Source: Norana najaformis (taxonomy: Eukaryota; Annelida; Clitellata; Crassiclitellata; Hormogastridae). Taken from it: DNA of 64,000 nucleotides. The notes under the pieces were generated by a model that was given only the letters and a program-made list of their open reading frames with translations, searched no databases and was not told the DNA's origin. Below, in pieces: positions 1 through 9,677 of the stretch; position 1 is the first letter of the stretch; the number at the start of each line of letters is the position of its first letter. Position numbers and translations under genes: made by a program. The stretch lies in assembly GCA_964023275.1 (NCBI GenBank), contig OZ029921.1, forward strand, positions 12,405,806 through 12,469,805. The letters are read 5' to 3'.

Positions 1-294
1 GTGTGAACAAACAGGTTGTGAGACGACTGCACACAAAAAAACATGGAACGCACAAGAAAAATCCTGCATTAGACAGCAACGGGCATTGAGCTCATGGAGC
101 GATGTATTGATGGACATGTATAACATATGCATAAAGTCTCTGAAACACTAACTTTTTATTAATAAATGTATTTCTACATATAATACTTGTTAAATTGAAG
201 AATGGTAACGTTGATTATCAGCTGACTCAGCAATGCGCTCAAACGTTTACTCTCCTTGTAAAATGTTGCAAAAAAGAAATTTTATGCGCACACA

Positions 295-725
295 GACTCC
301 AAAGAATTAGAGAGAACATTGCTTGTGGGACATCATATTCGCAGGTAGATGACTGCAACCTTGACAATCCAATGCTCACATGTTGTGACCGGTCCAACAG
401 GTAACTACAGATTCAATCAAGTGCAAACACCGCTGATGCCAAATGTCTTTTGCAGCTTAGCGATGAATGCTGTTTTGTCGATGTATCAACGGCAGCAGAG
501 AGGTCGAGGCTAATAAATAGGGTAGGTTACTGTCGTCCCGAAGCAGTATAGACATCATCAAGGATCTTCAGTAAGGTCGTTTCAGTCGAGCGATGCCCAC
601 GGTAAGCTGACTGATGACTGTTAAAATTACAAGAGCTAACGACGTGTTGCAAGAGATAAGCCAGAAAGACATGTTCCAAAATTTGTGACAGTGTATGAAA
701 GATTGAAATTGGCCTATAGTTAGAA
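295..725 (-). pseudogene. CR1-like LINE reverse transcriptase fragment
   Basis: Read on the minus strand, this stretch gives the middle of a non-LTR reverse transcriptase: NYRPIS-like finger motif, HQSAYRGHRSTET, then KILDDVYTASGRQ. It ends near the GVPQ block that precedes the catalytic YADD region. It is clearly related to the plus-strand copy at 17.1-17.6 kb (SAYRGHHSTETALLKILDD there), so it is the same family. Neither a full frame nor the YADD box is present and there are frame breaks. It is a dead internal piece with both ends lost. Confidence 0.75.
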
Positions 726-1499
726 CATCATGTAACAGAGGCACATCTGTAGCCGGCGGTAAACTCTCTGCTGCTGAAAGACGAACTGTGGAGACAAACG
801 ATTATTGGAGTGAACACATCTGCACACGACTTTAACCAGGACAATGGCTATTGGCACAAACACACGTACATCTTATAATGTGAAGCCGAAGAAGAAGCAA
901 AATGCATACAGGCCAGATTGATGGAAAGAGGAAAACAACCGTGTATGTATATATAGACCTACATATTTACATTCATTGAGAAAATTTATATTGTAAAAAC
1001 ATAAAATTCCACATCAACCCTTTCCATTTCTCTTTCTCTCTCTCACACACACACACTTATTTCCAGAAGCAATGATATAGAAATGTATACATGTACGTGA
1101 AAAACTGATACAGTCATTTTTCTTGTTTAGTAAAGAAAAGAAAACTTGTGGAATCAGAAGGAACAGCTTCTGTACAAAGTCAACAGCCAAAAAGAGGTAC
1201 AGAAATCTTAACAAGTCTGGAGCTTCACATTTCATTCATTATCTATTCTATTTGCTATTTGTTGTGACAAATACAGTGATCGTATACATGTCTGCAAACA
1301 TTTCAAACTACCTTGAAGCACAGTTATTTACATCATATAGTCATTCATGCAGCATCTTTGTGAGGTGCTTAAAACGTGCTATATTAAGTGTCTTGATATA
1401 TGCATTAAAATTCCTCAGTACACACTTTGCATACAAAAGTCTGCGCATGTCCATGGTCATAATGGTTATTGGCAGTCTCCATGTCATTTTGATGGATTA
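726..1499. other. No recognisable feature
   Basis: AT-rich DNA with a short (CT/CA) run near 1030-1058. The open frames here (for example 1123-1509) have no motif I recognise and biased low-complexity composition. Confidence 0.5.
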
Positions 1500-1729
1500 T
1501 TTTGTCTAAGTGTAACGTCTGCTTGGTAATTTTAGCAGTTTGGATTTTTACCGTTGCTGCATCTGCATGTCGGATCTATTTTTCATTTCCACCTCACACT
1601 CACACTCACCTTTTTATAGGTTGGCATTCCCACCCAACAACCGATGGTTCTACGATACAACACATGTTGCATGTGGCACACACAGGTAGCATTCTAGCTT
1701 TCCCTCCACACATGCCACTGCAACAATAT
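1500..1729 (-). mobile_element. LTR fragment of a Gypsy-like retrotransposon
   Basis: On the minus strand it begins TGTTGCAGTGGCATGTGTGG, has a TATAAAAAGG box in the middle and ends with TTAGACAAAATAAT. The same start recurs at 26829 (+), 29844 (-) and about 35195 (-); the same end recurs at 53050-53170 (+). A shared start, internal TATA box and shared end fit an LTR. No flanking duplication or internal coding region is visible, so it is a solo or truncated LTR. Confidence 0.55.
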
Positions 1730-1929
1730 ACATGTACATGAACTGTACTCTCGTTTGAAGGCTTCTCGCTGTCAGACGACGATGCCTCTGTCCAAGACCG
1801 ATTCTGATTCACTGTCGAAATAACATCATAATGGGATGTATCGGCCTTAGTCCTGCCATAAAACCTTAAAAAACCCCTTGCTTGCTGTTTCTTCATGAAA
1901 CAAACTAGTGGTTTACTGTGACTTGCATC

Positions 1930-2340
1930 TAAAAATGGCTGCTAAAGTTCATAGGAAGAATGCTTTGTCTATGACCATTAAGCTGCTGCTGCTTGAGGCT
2001 GTTGATTCAAATAATGAGTCAAAGACAGAAATTTGCAAAAAAAATGGTATTCCAAATTCAACTCTGTCGACCATTTTTAAAAAAATCGAAAAAAATAACA
2101 TCTGTGTTTGAGAGAAGCAAATTTGAACCTGAATGGAAACTTCTATGCACTGTGAAACATGAGGAGTTAGACGCGCAGTCATAATGCATTTCTGGCTGGC
2201 ATGCTGCACTTACTATTGCCCAATGGTTAATACAAACTTTGGCTAAGATGAAATGTTTACTCTGGTACCTTGTCTTTCGTCTTAACCGAACTGCATTGTA
2301 GTCATCAACTTTTGCAAGATTTAGAAATGTAGTGAAATAT
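1930..2340 (+). pseudogene. Tigger/pogo-type transposase N-terminal remnant
   Basis: The frame from 1935 reads a CENP-B/Psq-type DNA-binding helix-turn-helix: NNESKTEICKKNGIPNSTLS matches the usual KKSKTEIAKEFGIPKSTLST pattern. After a frameshift near 2085 it continues FERSKFEPEWKLLCTVKHEE, matching the second half of the CENP-B box (RKRMRTAKHEDLD). A decayed MVNTNFG-like stretch follows to about 2330. In intact Tigger elements this domain binds the terminal repeats and a DDE domain follows; no DDE domain or TIRs are visible here. It is a fossil. Confidence 0.75.
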
Positions 2341-4029
2341 CAGCAGCAGATCATTGATAGACTCGCATCTCTCATTAACATTCTTTAAGACAGAAAACAG
2401 ATATATTACAGGAGGAAATCAACTATTCAGGCAGTGACTGAAATTCATTGAGAAAATCAGTCACGGGAGGATGGTGGACGTCTGATATTCAAAAGCAACA
2501 TCTGTTTGTTGCTAGAGGTTATGGCATTATTCATTTAAGATAATGCTCAGACTTCGCAGTCTAATACTACTTTTATTTATTTATTTAATTTATTTAAAGC
2601 ACTTGTAACTTGTGCAATGTCAGTACACCTGAATCTGAGGAGGTGTGGAATATATATGAGTATACAAATGCTATGATAATATTTGGTTTGTTCAGTTATT
2701 GTAAAATTGTAATCGAAGATGAATTGGCTTTGTGCACTCTTTACCGTTCAGAAACATTTGCAACTTTTAGCTGCTGCAAATTGTGCATTGTCATCAGATG
2801 ACTTGTTCCTAATAACAAATAGTTGGTATAATGAATTAGGTCAGTTTTTGTCACTGCAGAAAAATTCTGACCTTGTTCAGGGGCCATACAATTGCATATT
2901 CTGCATACTAGTTAATCCGGCTCTACCAGAGAGAGATTGAAGCCTACAATTAGCTAGATGTCCATTATATTCAGTTCCATGTATCAATTGTGAAGAATCT
3001 CTCAACACACATACAGGTGGAATTTCTATGTGTTGGCCATCAATCAATACATCCAATCCAATTAGCACAGCTTATGTGTGGGAGACAGATCAAGGTCAAT
3101 GTGTTCTACTTACACTGTAATCACAACCAGCAATGGTCCACAGGCAAGAGGCTCTGTAACTAGTTTGATTGTAATGGAGTCTGAAGCAGGCATTTATATC
3201 TACAGGCACCATATTTTCACAGCCCTTACAGTCTGGACCATCTGGTAAATAGGATAGACTGTGTAAATGTTAAGAGCTAAATCTTCAGGTAAAACCTCTA
3301 CTCATTCAATAATAGATTACCACAGTAGTATTATTTGGAAGGAAAGTTATGAAGGTGACGAATCTAATTACCCCCCCCCCCAAGCGAGGACAAGCAAAGT
3401 GACAGGCAACATCATATTCCTCAGCACTATTGAATGTATGACTTGCCAATCTCATCGCTGTATAATGCCTCCCTGAACTCTGTTAGATTTTCAATGCATT
3501 TTAAAGCCGTATTGCCAGGGTGATCTTGATCAGCTTAAAGATAATGCTATTTTTGGCATGATATATGGGTGTCAGCTGACCAAATACTGACTGGCAAGAT
3601 GAATCACATTTAATGTTCTACAAAACTGAAATATAAACTAGCTAACTAGAGATTCATATATGGATTTTGAAAGTTGGCATAATGATTCTGTATGAGCACT
3701 TACTAAACAAACATCCCTGTTAATTTTGGAAATCACAAAATTAATTTTGTCATAAATTTTTTTAAAACATTTCATTCAGAGGTTGTCTTAGCGATGCTGA
3801 TATCACAGACGTACATACGGATCACTTTCATGGTATGTGGATGAATGCTGAGATGTTCAGAAGCCTCGCTCATTCTTAATTTTACCGTTTGCATGCCAGA
3901 GGTGCAAAATTGTGACATTGGAATACTTTCCTCACATGCCACAGGTATAAAATTGTGAAATTATAGGTGTACTCACTTGAGCAGTTGGAAGTTAGGGAAC
4001 TAAGTTTTATCCTATGTAAATTAGTTAAC
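2341..4029. other. No gene recognised; simple repeats only
   Basis: AT-rich DNA containing an ATTT-rich run at about 2571-2596 and a poly-C tract of about 12 bases at 3370-3381. Short open frames here show no conserved motif. Confidence 0.5.
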
Positions 4030-4105
4030 CTTTAATTTGGTTGATGCCTTGTGCATTGGACACTGGTGCATTAGAAGTTTTCTAATTATTATTATTAATT
4101 TGAAG
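4030..4105 (+). mobile_element. LINE 3' tail fragment
   Basis: TTGATGCCTTGTGCATTGG followed by CACTGGTGCATTAGAAG and an (ATT)n run is the same 3' terminus seen on complete LINE ends at 41650-41715 (+), 12240-12310 (-) and 52180-52235 (+). Only the last ~70 bases are present. Confidence 0.65.
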
Positions 4106-4356
4106 TTGGATGAAGAGTTAATTTAGAAGGATTTCATGTGTTTATGGGTAGCAGGACCAACAGTAATGTAAACAGCATTCACATTAACGATTTTGTAGAA
4201 CTTTTCAAAAAATAATGAAAGTTAAACCAAAAGGGTGACAATAGCGGGTGACACTGTGTCACATGGACTGGTTTATTCCAGCCTCCGATCAAGGCTCTTA
4301 GAAAAATTTATTAAACAGGTTGGCACATCACTGATACATTAGCTTTATCAGTGCTT

Positions 4357-4432
4357 GACAAGAACAAGAACAAGAAGAAGAACAAAAACAAGAAGAAGAA
4401 GAAGAGGAAGAAGAAGAGGAAGAAGAAGAAAA
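4357..4432 (+). repeat. Polypurine GAA/GAAGAG tract
   Basis: About 75 bases of almost pure purine (AAGAACAAGAAGAAG then GAAGAAGAAGAGG repeats) on the plus strand. Confidence 0.85.
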
Positions 4433-4489
4433 CCAATCAGAGTCAACAAAACACACCATATATGTATAAAATCTGCAACAAAGCATTGA

Positions 4490-5038
4490 ATGTTACTTAT
4501 TCCATCAGTTCACTTTAACACTTCGGTCAACATTGATGTGATAGTTTACTCAGAAATTGCTGGTGACTTTAGCAAGATCTATTCAATATCAGTGAGCACA
4601 ACAACTCCTGTGGGTAATACAATTTCAGGTCTTTTAATCATTATGGGGTCTTTCAAACAAAATTACTCACTCAGCTACAAATATATTCAGTTAATGACAG
4701 TAGCTGCAATGATGAGCATCGTTAATAATAATAGCGTTGTGACCAATCTTGGATGTTTGCAAGCACAACCCTTGCGTTTTAGTCACATTACGAAAATACT
4801 AATTGTGGTGCCGTCTATAAAAAGGACCACAACTTGGGATTTATTTACTGAGATACAGGCCTCTGAACATGGTCACCCATCAAAGTATCAAAATTGGGTT
4901 TTCATTGGCATTCGCGAGAGGACACCTCAGTCTATCAACCTAGCACAGTTGTTCATGAAAAAGGAGCATTGCAAGTATAACAGTGCAAGCTGTATAGCTT
5001 CCAACAGATGGATTTCCTGTGGGCTTTCTGAACTTTAA
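4490..5038 (+). CDS. ORF of unknown family, diverged relative of the ORF at 23404-23892
   Basis: An open frame of 182 codons whose first ~115 residues align with the minus-strand ORF at 23404-23892. Shared landmarks are SEIAxDFxK, then TPV, then VVTNxxCxQ and SHITKILI, in the same order and with similar spacing. At the DNA level the block CACATTACGAAAATACTAAT is identical in both. The transmembrane segment that follows SHITKILI in the other copy is lost here (the frame goes to VVPSIKRTTT instead), so this copy is probably truncated or decayed and the real homology ends near 4850. I do not recognise the family and assign no function. Confidence 0.5.
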   Translation: MLLIPSVHFNTSVNIDVIVYSEIAGDFSKIYSISVSTTTPVGNTISGLLIIMGSFKQNYSLSYKYIQLMTVAAMMSIVNNNSVVTNLGCLQAQPLRFSHITKILIVVPSIKRTTTWDLFTEIQASEHGHPSKYQNWVFIGIRERTPQSINLAQLFMKKEHCKYNSASCIASNRWISCGLSEL

Positions 5039-5649
5039 ATGAGTTTTACCCAAAATCTCATCTTTCAGATACGTTCTAAATTCTGCATCTAAAGCCATAA
5101 CACTCCCATTATGAAACATTATACACTATTATTTTCAGATTTTTTGCTGATCACAGAGAATATAAAGCAACAATCAACAAGTTGCATTCTAGGAGAAAAT
5201 ATATGTGCTTTACCAAGACCAGATAGGCAACTTTGATAAATGAGCTTCACGATGTAGATGTTTATAGCTGCTTAAAGCAGATCAATCTGCCAACTATTTC
5301 CAACACACTGGTGGAAGATACTAAGTTTAAATTTTCAAGGTAGTAAAATGTGTCAACATTTATCGTTACTTTTTACCGTTGGATGGCAAAGAGGACATCC
5401 AACTCATTTTCCAAACAACCTATTTTGATTCTTGTAGGTACCTGTTCAGAGAAAAGGCTTTCTATTGTAGCATCTAGATCACCTCTGGGTATGATAAATG
5501 TTTTTTATGAATGCCTCTTTCAATCTGAAATTTTGCATTTCTCAACTCAAGAGCCTTTGCATGTGCAAGAAACCCCAAAGAACTGAGCTGAACTTTTCTC
5601 ACATACTAACTAAGTTCCACAACTAAGACAGTTTGAGACATGCAAGATC
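5039..5649. other. No assigned feature
   Basis: A 78-codon frame at 5350-5586 shows no motif I recognise. Nothing else stands out. Confidence 0.4.
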
Positions 5650-6165
5650 TGATTAAATTAATATCCATGTGCAAATATGCTGTGTTGTTGACTTGTGCCA
5701 TGGAGAAGGAATTCGGTCTTACAAGGGTTCAGCAGTTTATTTTCAGCCAGCCAGGACTGAACATCACCGCAAAGAGAGGCAAGTAGTTGAAGAGTGGCAT
5801 TAGATAAGATACTGTCAAATGAAAGGAACAGCTGAGTAACATCAGCATACAAATGGTAGTTTAGAGAGCTGTCAGCAAGCAACAAAACAAGTGCAATGCC
5901 ATGTAGTGTAAACAGTAGCAGGCCTTGTACAGAATTTCATGGAACACGGCAATTCAACAAAGTGAGACCTGAATGGAGCTGACCAAGTATGAGTGTGCAG
6001 GTTAGATCGAACCAAACGACAGTAGGACCAGAGACCAAAAAGTGTTCGAGTTGATGAAGATGTCTGTCGTGATCAATGGTATCGAAAGCAGCAGACAGGT
6101 GAAGACGAATGCGAGAAAGTACTTTTCATTTATCAATGGACCTGATTATGTCATTGTGAACATTA
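5650..6165 (-). pseudogene. CR1/L2-like LINE reverse transcriptase fragment
   Basis: Minus-strand translation gives HLSAAFDTIDH (RT motif A), a decayed GxPQG region, then LNYHLYADVTQLFLSF, where the catalytic YADD box reads YADV. It continues SWLAENKLLNPCKTEFLL, the usual post-YADD block (WMAxNKLxLNPxKTEFLL). Several frame breaks and the altered YADD show it is dead. The 5' edge lies directly beside the SINE at 6168. Confidence 0.75.
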
Positions 6166-6167
6166 AG

Positions 6168-6345
6168 AATTTTTATTATTATTTCTGCACTTATTAAGTG
6201 TCACTGTCTAATGACTAAGCATAAATCGATGGCCCTGAGCAATTGGGTGAAGGACTTGCTCAAGGTCCCTACACAGAAGGGGAGGCTCAAATCCGTACTT
6301 TCCACGTTACAAGCCACTCTATCCTACTGGCTACCATGCCCCACA
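6168..6345 (-). mobile_element. tRNA-derived SINE
   Basis: On the minus strand there is a pol III A-box-like TAGCCAGTAGG, then about 35 bases later a B-box-like GGATTTGAGCC. A conserved central block (CCTTGAGCAAGTCCTTCACC) and a tail GCCATCGATTTATGCTTAG running into an AATAAT tract follow. The tail resembles the LINE 3' terminus in this window (GCCATCGGTTGATGCC ... (ATT)n), as expected for a SINE that borrows a LINE's machinery. I see no cloverleaf, so it is not a functional tRNA gene. Confidence 0.6.
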
Positions 6346-6440
6346 ATTTTGTTTACAATTTCTTGAGGGGCAGATAATTCACTGGTCAACATAGAAATCG
6401 TTACTGACTGGAAAAGGCCCTAATGTGTAGCATCTTGGTG

Positions 6441-6482
6441 TGCTGAACACGAATATAACCATAAAAAATTTTTATTGGCTCT
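6441..6482 (+). repeat. Left terminal inverted repeat, copy 1
   Basis: Begins TGCTGAACACGAATAT and ends TTGGCTCT. It pairs with 8620-8661 read in reverse complement over 42 positions with 11 mismatches, clustered in the middle. Confidence 0.8.
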
Positions 6483-6633
6483 CGTTTTGAAAATATTTCA
6501 TATAGTTCATTTTTTATGTTTCACCATGTAAATTTATGCAGTAGGACTGCGACAATATCCTAAATAAGTCTAGAATGATGTAATATTCCACCTCATTGCA
6601 TAATCCCATCATGGACACATCATGCACAGTTGA

Positions 6634-6714
6634 TTACGTCATTTTCTGATGCAATGTAAAACTACAGCCAGTCGGCTGCTGACGTAAGATGACGTCAGCA
6701 GTGTACTATATAAA
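6634..6714 (+). promoter_or_regulatory. Promoter with TATA box and paired CRE-like sites
   Basis: A TATA box (TATATAAA, 6707-6714) lies about 115 bp before the start codon. Just upstream is an inverted repeat CTGCTGACGT / ACGTCAGCAG (6676-6685 and 6692-6701) containing a full TGACGTCA. A further TTACGTCA is at 6634-6641. These match bZIP (CREB/ATF) binding sites, suggesting host bZIP control; that is inference from motif only. Confidence 0.6.
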
Positions 6715-6829
6715 GCGAGTCGGAACGGTTGAGCATTTACAATATTACAGACTTTGTGCGAGACAGTTTAAGTTACTGTTTTATAAAACTATTATTACTT
6801 TATCCATTTAGATACAATACAGAACAGTA

Positions 6830-8521
6830 ATGCCTCGGAAGTGCGTAAATACTGTGGACAACTTTTGTTACATTTGTGGGGAAGTGACATTTGCCAACCA
6901 GAAGAAAAGTATCACTTATCAAGTCAAGAAGGCATATCATGCTTACTTCGAATGCAAGGTTGGTGACCAAGACAAGCCATGGGCCCCGCATATATGCTGT
7001 GCTACATGTACAACACAGCTTTCACAGTGGTTGAATGGCAAAAGACCATCAATGCCGTTTGCAGTTCCCATGGTGTGGAGAGAGCAAAGCAACCACGTAG
7101 ATGACTGTTACTTCTGCTTGGTTCCTCCTCTTTCCGGTGGAATAATGAAGCAAAAGAAGTCGACAATAGTCTACCCAAACATTCCGTCAGCATTGAGACC
7201 AGTTCCACATGGTGATGGACTTCCTATTCCAGAACCTCCAGCAGAATATATTTTCCTTGATTCATCTGATGAGGACAAGGGTGAGCCGACATGTTCTTCT
7301 CCTGGTCCGTCAGCGTGCAGTGATCCCGATTTTCACTGTGGTGCATCATCAACCCCACACAGAATAACACAGGAAGAACTGAATGACCTTGTTCGTGATT
7401 TGGACTTATCCAAAAACAAGGCAGAATTGCTAGGATCAAGACTCCAACAATGGAATCTTCTAGAAGAAGATGTCACAATTACTTCATATAGAAAGCGCCA
7501 TCAGCAGTTGGAACCTTTCTTTATGAAGGAAGGTAATCTGGTATTCTGTTCCAATATTGACGACCTCATGAATGCCTTACAGATCACTCATGACCCACAA
7601 GAATGGAGACTCTTTGTAGACTCTTCAACACTGAGTCTTAAGGCTGTGCTTTTGCACAATGGAAACCGTCTTCCATCTATTCCATTAGCGCATGCTGTCC
7701 ACATGAAAGAGACATACGATAACCTAAAACAGCTACTGCATTCCATTGACTATAACAGGTACAAATGGCACCTGTGTGGTGATTTGAAGGTAGTTGCCAT
7801 TTTAATGGGACTGCAGCAAGGATATACAAAATATATGTGTTTCTTGTGTGAGTGGGATAGCCGAGCAAGAGAGTTGCACTACGTGCGGAAGGAATGGACT
7901 CCCAGACAAAACATGGCAGTCGGACAGAAGAATATCCAGCACCCAGCTCTGGTCGAGGCTCACAAAATCCTACTACCACCCCTTCACATCAAACTAGGTT
8001 TGGTGAAGAACTTCGTGAAAGCCATGGACCGCACTTCGCCAGCTTTCCGATACCTGCATGAAAAATTCCCTCGACTCAGCGAAGCAAAGATTAAAGAGGG
8101 AGTTTTTGTGGGTCCTCAGATTAGAGAACTCTTCAAAGATGACCGCTTCAACAACTTGCTGGAGGGTGATGCGAAACAAGCATGGAATGCTTTTCGTCTA
8201 GTGTCTACAGACTTTCTGGGGAATGTTAGGGCAGAAAACTACAAGGAACTAGTAGAAGACATGCTCAAGCAGTACCAGAAATTTCGCTGCAATATGTCTC
8301 TGAAGATGCATTTCCTTCATTCCCATCTGGATTTCTTCCCTGACAACTGTGGTATGGTTAGTGACGAACATGGCGAACGTTTTCATCAAGATATCGCAAC
8401 AATGGAGCAAAGGTACCAGGGAAAATGGTCCACTACAATGTTGGCTGACTACTGCTGGACACTCCGCAGAGATGCTCCCGAACAGCTGTACAAGAGACAG
8501 GCAAAAAAATCTAAGAACTAG
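6830..8521 (+). CDS. Putative DDE-type transposase, Cys-rich, unassigned superfamily (copy 1)
   Basis: An intact 563-codon gene starting MPRKCVNTVD after a TATA promoter. Residues 13-60 carry CxxC (13,16) and CxxC (57,60), spaced like a ZAD-type zinc module; a third CxxC is at 93/96. An acidic Ser-rich linker follows (~140-190). The second half looks like an RNase-H-fold transposase: D264 in LFVDSS, D318 in CGDLK, then C337-x2-C340 and H350, echoing the [C/D]xxH signature after the second Asp in hAT/P/MULE enzymes. SDEHGERFHQD at 511-521 could supply the final acid. Flanking TIRs support a transposase. Near-identical uncharacterised proteins are, from memory, multicopy in arthropods. Compared with copy 2 it has G-to-D at 501 and an extra A at 8503-8509 that changes the last residues (AKKSKN). 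No stop or frameshift, so it looks young. Confidence 0.7.
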   Translation: MPRKCVNTVDNFCYICGEVTFANQKKSITYQVKKAYHAYFECKVGDQDKPWAPHICCATCTTQLSQWLNGKRPSMPFAVPMVWREQSNHVDDCYFCLVPPLSGGIMKQKKSTIVYPNIPSALRPVPHGDGLPIPEPPAEYIFLDSSDEDKGEPTCSSPGPSACSDPDFHCGASSTPHRITQEELNDLVRDLDLSKNKAELLGSRLQQWNLLEEDVTITSYRKRHQQLEPFFMKEGNLVFCSNIDDLMNALQITHDPQEWRLFVDSSTLSLKAVLLHNGNRLPSIPLAHAVHMKETYDNLKQLLHSIDYNRYKWHLCGDLKVVAILMGLQQGYTKYMCFLCEWDSRARELHYVRKEWTPRQNMAVGQKNIQHPALVEAHKILLPPLHIKLGLVKNFVKAMDRTSPAFRYLHEKFPRLSEAKIKEGVFVGPQIRELFKDDRFNNLLEGDAKQAWNAFRLVSTDFLGNVRAENYKELVEDMLKQYQKFRCNMSLKMHFLHSHLDFFPDNCGMVSDEHGERFHQDIATMEQRYQGKWSTTMLADYCWTLRRDAPEQLYKRQAKKSKN

Positions 8522-8619
8522 TCTATGACCTGGTTTTTACAAATAATAACTGTAAGTGTATCACTATTGGCATGCATTGTGCGATATAAAATTACTTCAT
8601 TTCAGATTACAAAAAAACT

Positions 8620-8661
8620 AGAGCCAATTCGGCATTTTCACTGTCATATTCGTCTTCAGCA
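8620..8661 (-). repeat. Right terminal inverted repeat, copy 1
   Basis: Reverse complement of the left TIR; starts (on the minus strand) TGCTGAAGACGAATAT. Confidence 0.8.
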
Positions 8662-9545
8662 ATATTAATGAGAATAACGTTAAAGAAACAAATAAGGCAA
8701 GAAATAGGAAAACCAAAGCAAAATAGGAAAACCAAAGTCAGACAGGAAGGCCAAAGTTACAATGTTGCAGAAAAATGTGCAAAAGTGGCAGAAAGAAGAA
8801 AAAGGACCACAAAAATGAAGAAATCAAGCACAGAGACAGGAAGAAATCATGCAAAAGATTAAAAGCCAAAGAAAGAGTAGTTAAATGTAGCCAAAAAAGG
8901 CAGATGATGAATTTTGGTGACTTGAAAGTAATCTTTTGGTCCCAAAAGTTTCAACGACAAGAAAAGGGCCTCAGAAATTTTGGTAACTTGTGACTTTAAA
9001 GTAGTGTCAGTCCCACAATTCACTATGACTAAGACATGGTCATCCAAAATTTTGCACCACACAGCACCTCAGTGATCATAAAATTTGCCTCACCTCCTTT
9101 CTCAACACCTGGATTTTGTCTATAATAGTATCCTTATAGCAACAAGGATATTCTGGAACAACAAGATCACAAAGGACTTAAAGAGTCAAATAGCAAAATC
9201 AAATGGAGTAATGACAAAATTTAGCACTACTGAAAAATAAAACAAGAAGCTAAGCCAATAAGTTGAAAATACAGTAAATGTCCTGTAAGGCACATTCCAT
9301 TAATGCACTAACTGTAGTGAACCTCCATTTATTGCATATTTGATTAGATTATCTTATGTTATGTGTACATACTTACTAGTGTTAAGTTTAGTGTACAGAC
9401 TAGATAGAGTAGTTGTTCAAGATTTAGACTTAAGATTAGCCGTCCAGCTACAGAATAGGTAGGGTTTTATTATATACTGGACAACAAATTTTTACAAAAG
9501 TCATGTTACTGAAATGAAATTAGTCAGTTCTTATCAATTTGTATG
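8662..9545. other. Spacer between the two inverted transposon arms
   Basis: 884 bases not shared with either arm. The first third is purine-rich with a short direct repeat (AGGAAAACCAAAG about 8707 and 8727). The rest is ordinary AT-rich DNA without a coding frame above ~72 codons. No gene recognised. Confidence 0.6.
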
Positions 9546-9677
9546 TGCTGAACACGAATATGACAGTGAAAATGCCGAATTGGCTCTAGTTTTTTGTAAT
9601 CTGAAATGAAGTAATTTTATATCGCACAATGCATGCCAATAGTGATACACTTACAGTTAATATTTGTAAAAACCAGG

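Larger units (their letters stand above)
6380..8661 (+). mobile_element. Arm 1 of a 2.28-kb inverted repeat: DNA transposon of unassigned superfamily
   Basis: This unit is repeated in reverse orientation at 9546-11825. I found only six differences: two A-run indels (8503-8509 and 8611-8617) and substitutions at 7921, 8331, 8546 and 8654. It contains one gene (6830-8521), a promoter and 42-bp terminal inverted repeats at 6441-6482 and 8620-8661 that match at 31 of 42 positions (both begin TGCTGAA and end TTGGCTCT). The inner edge of the arm stops exactly at the TIR end. The outer edge runs 61 bp past the TIR. I see no convincing target-site duplication for this copy or for the pair. Confidence 0.8.

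Noticed and set aside
6190-6345. Possible tRNA gene (A- and B-box-like sequences)
   Set aside because: No cloverleaf can be drawn and the sequence continues into a SINE body and LINE-like tail.
7677-7979. Antisense 100-codon frame inside the transposase gene (also at 10226-10528)
   Set aside because: Mirror shadow of the strongly coding opposite strand; conserved only because the arms are identical.
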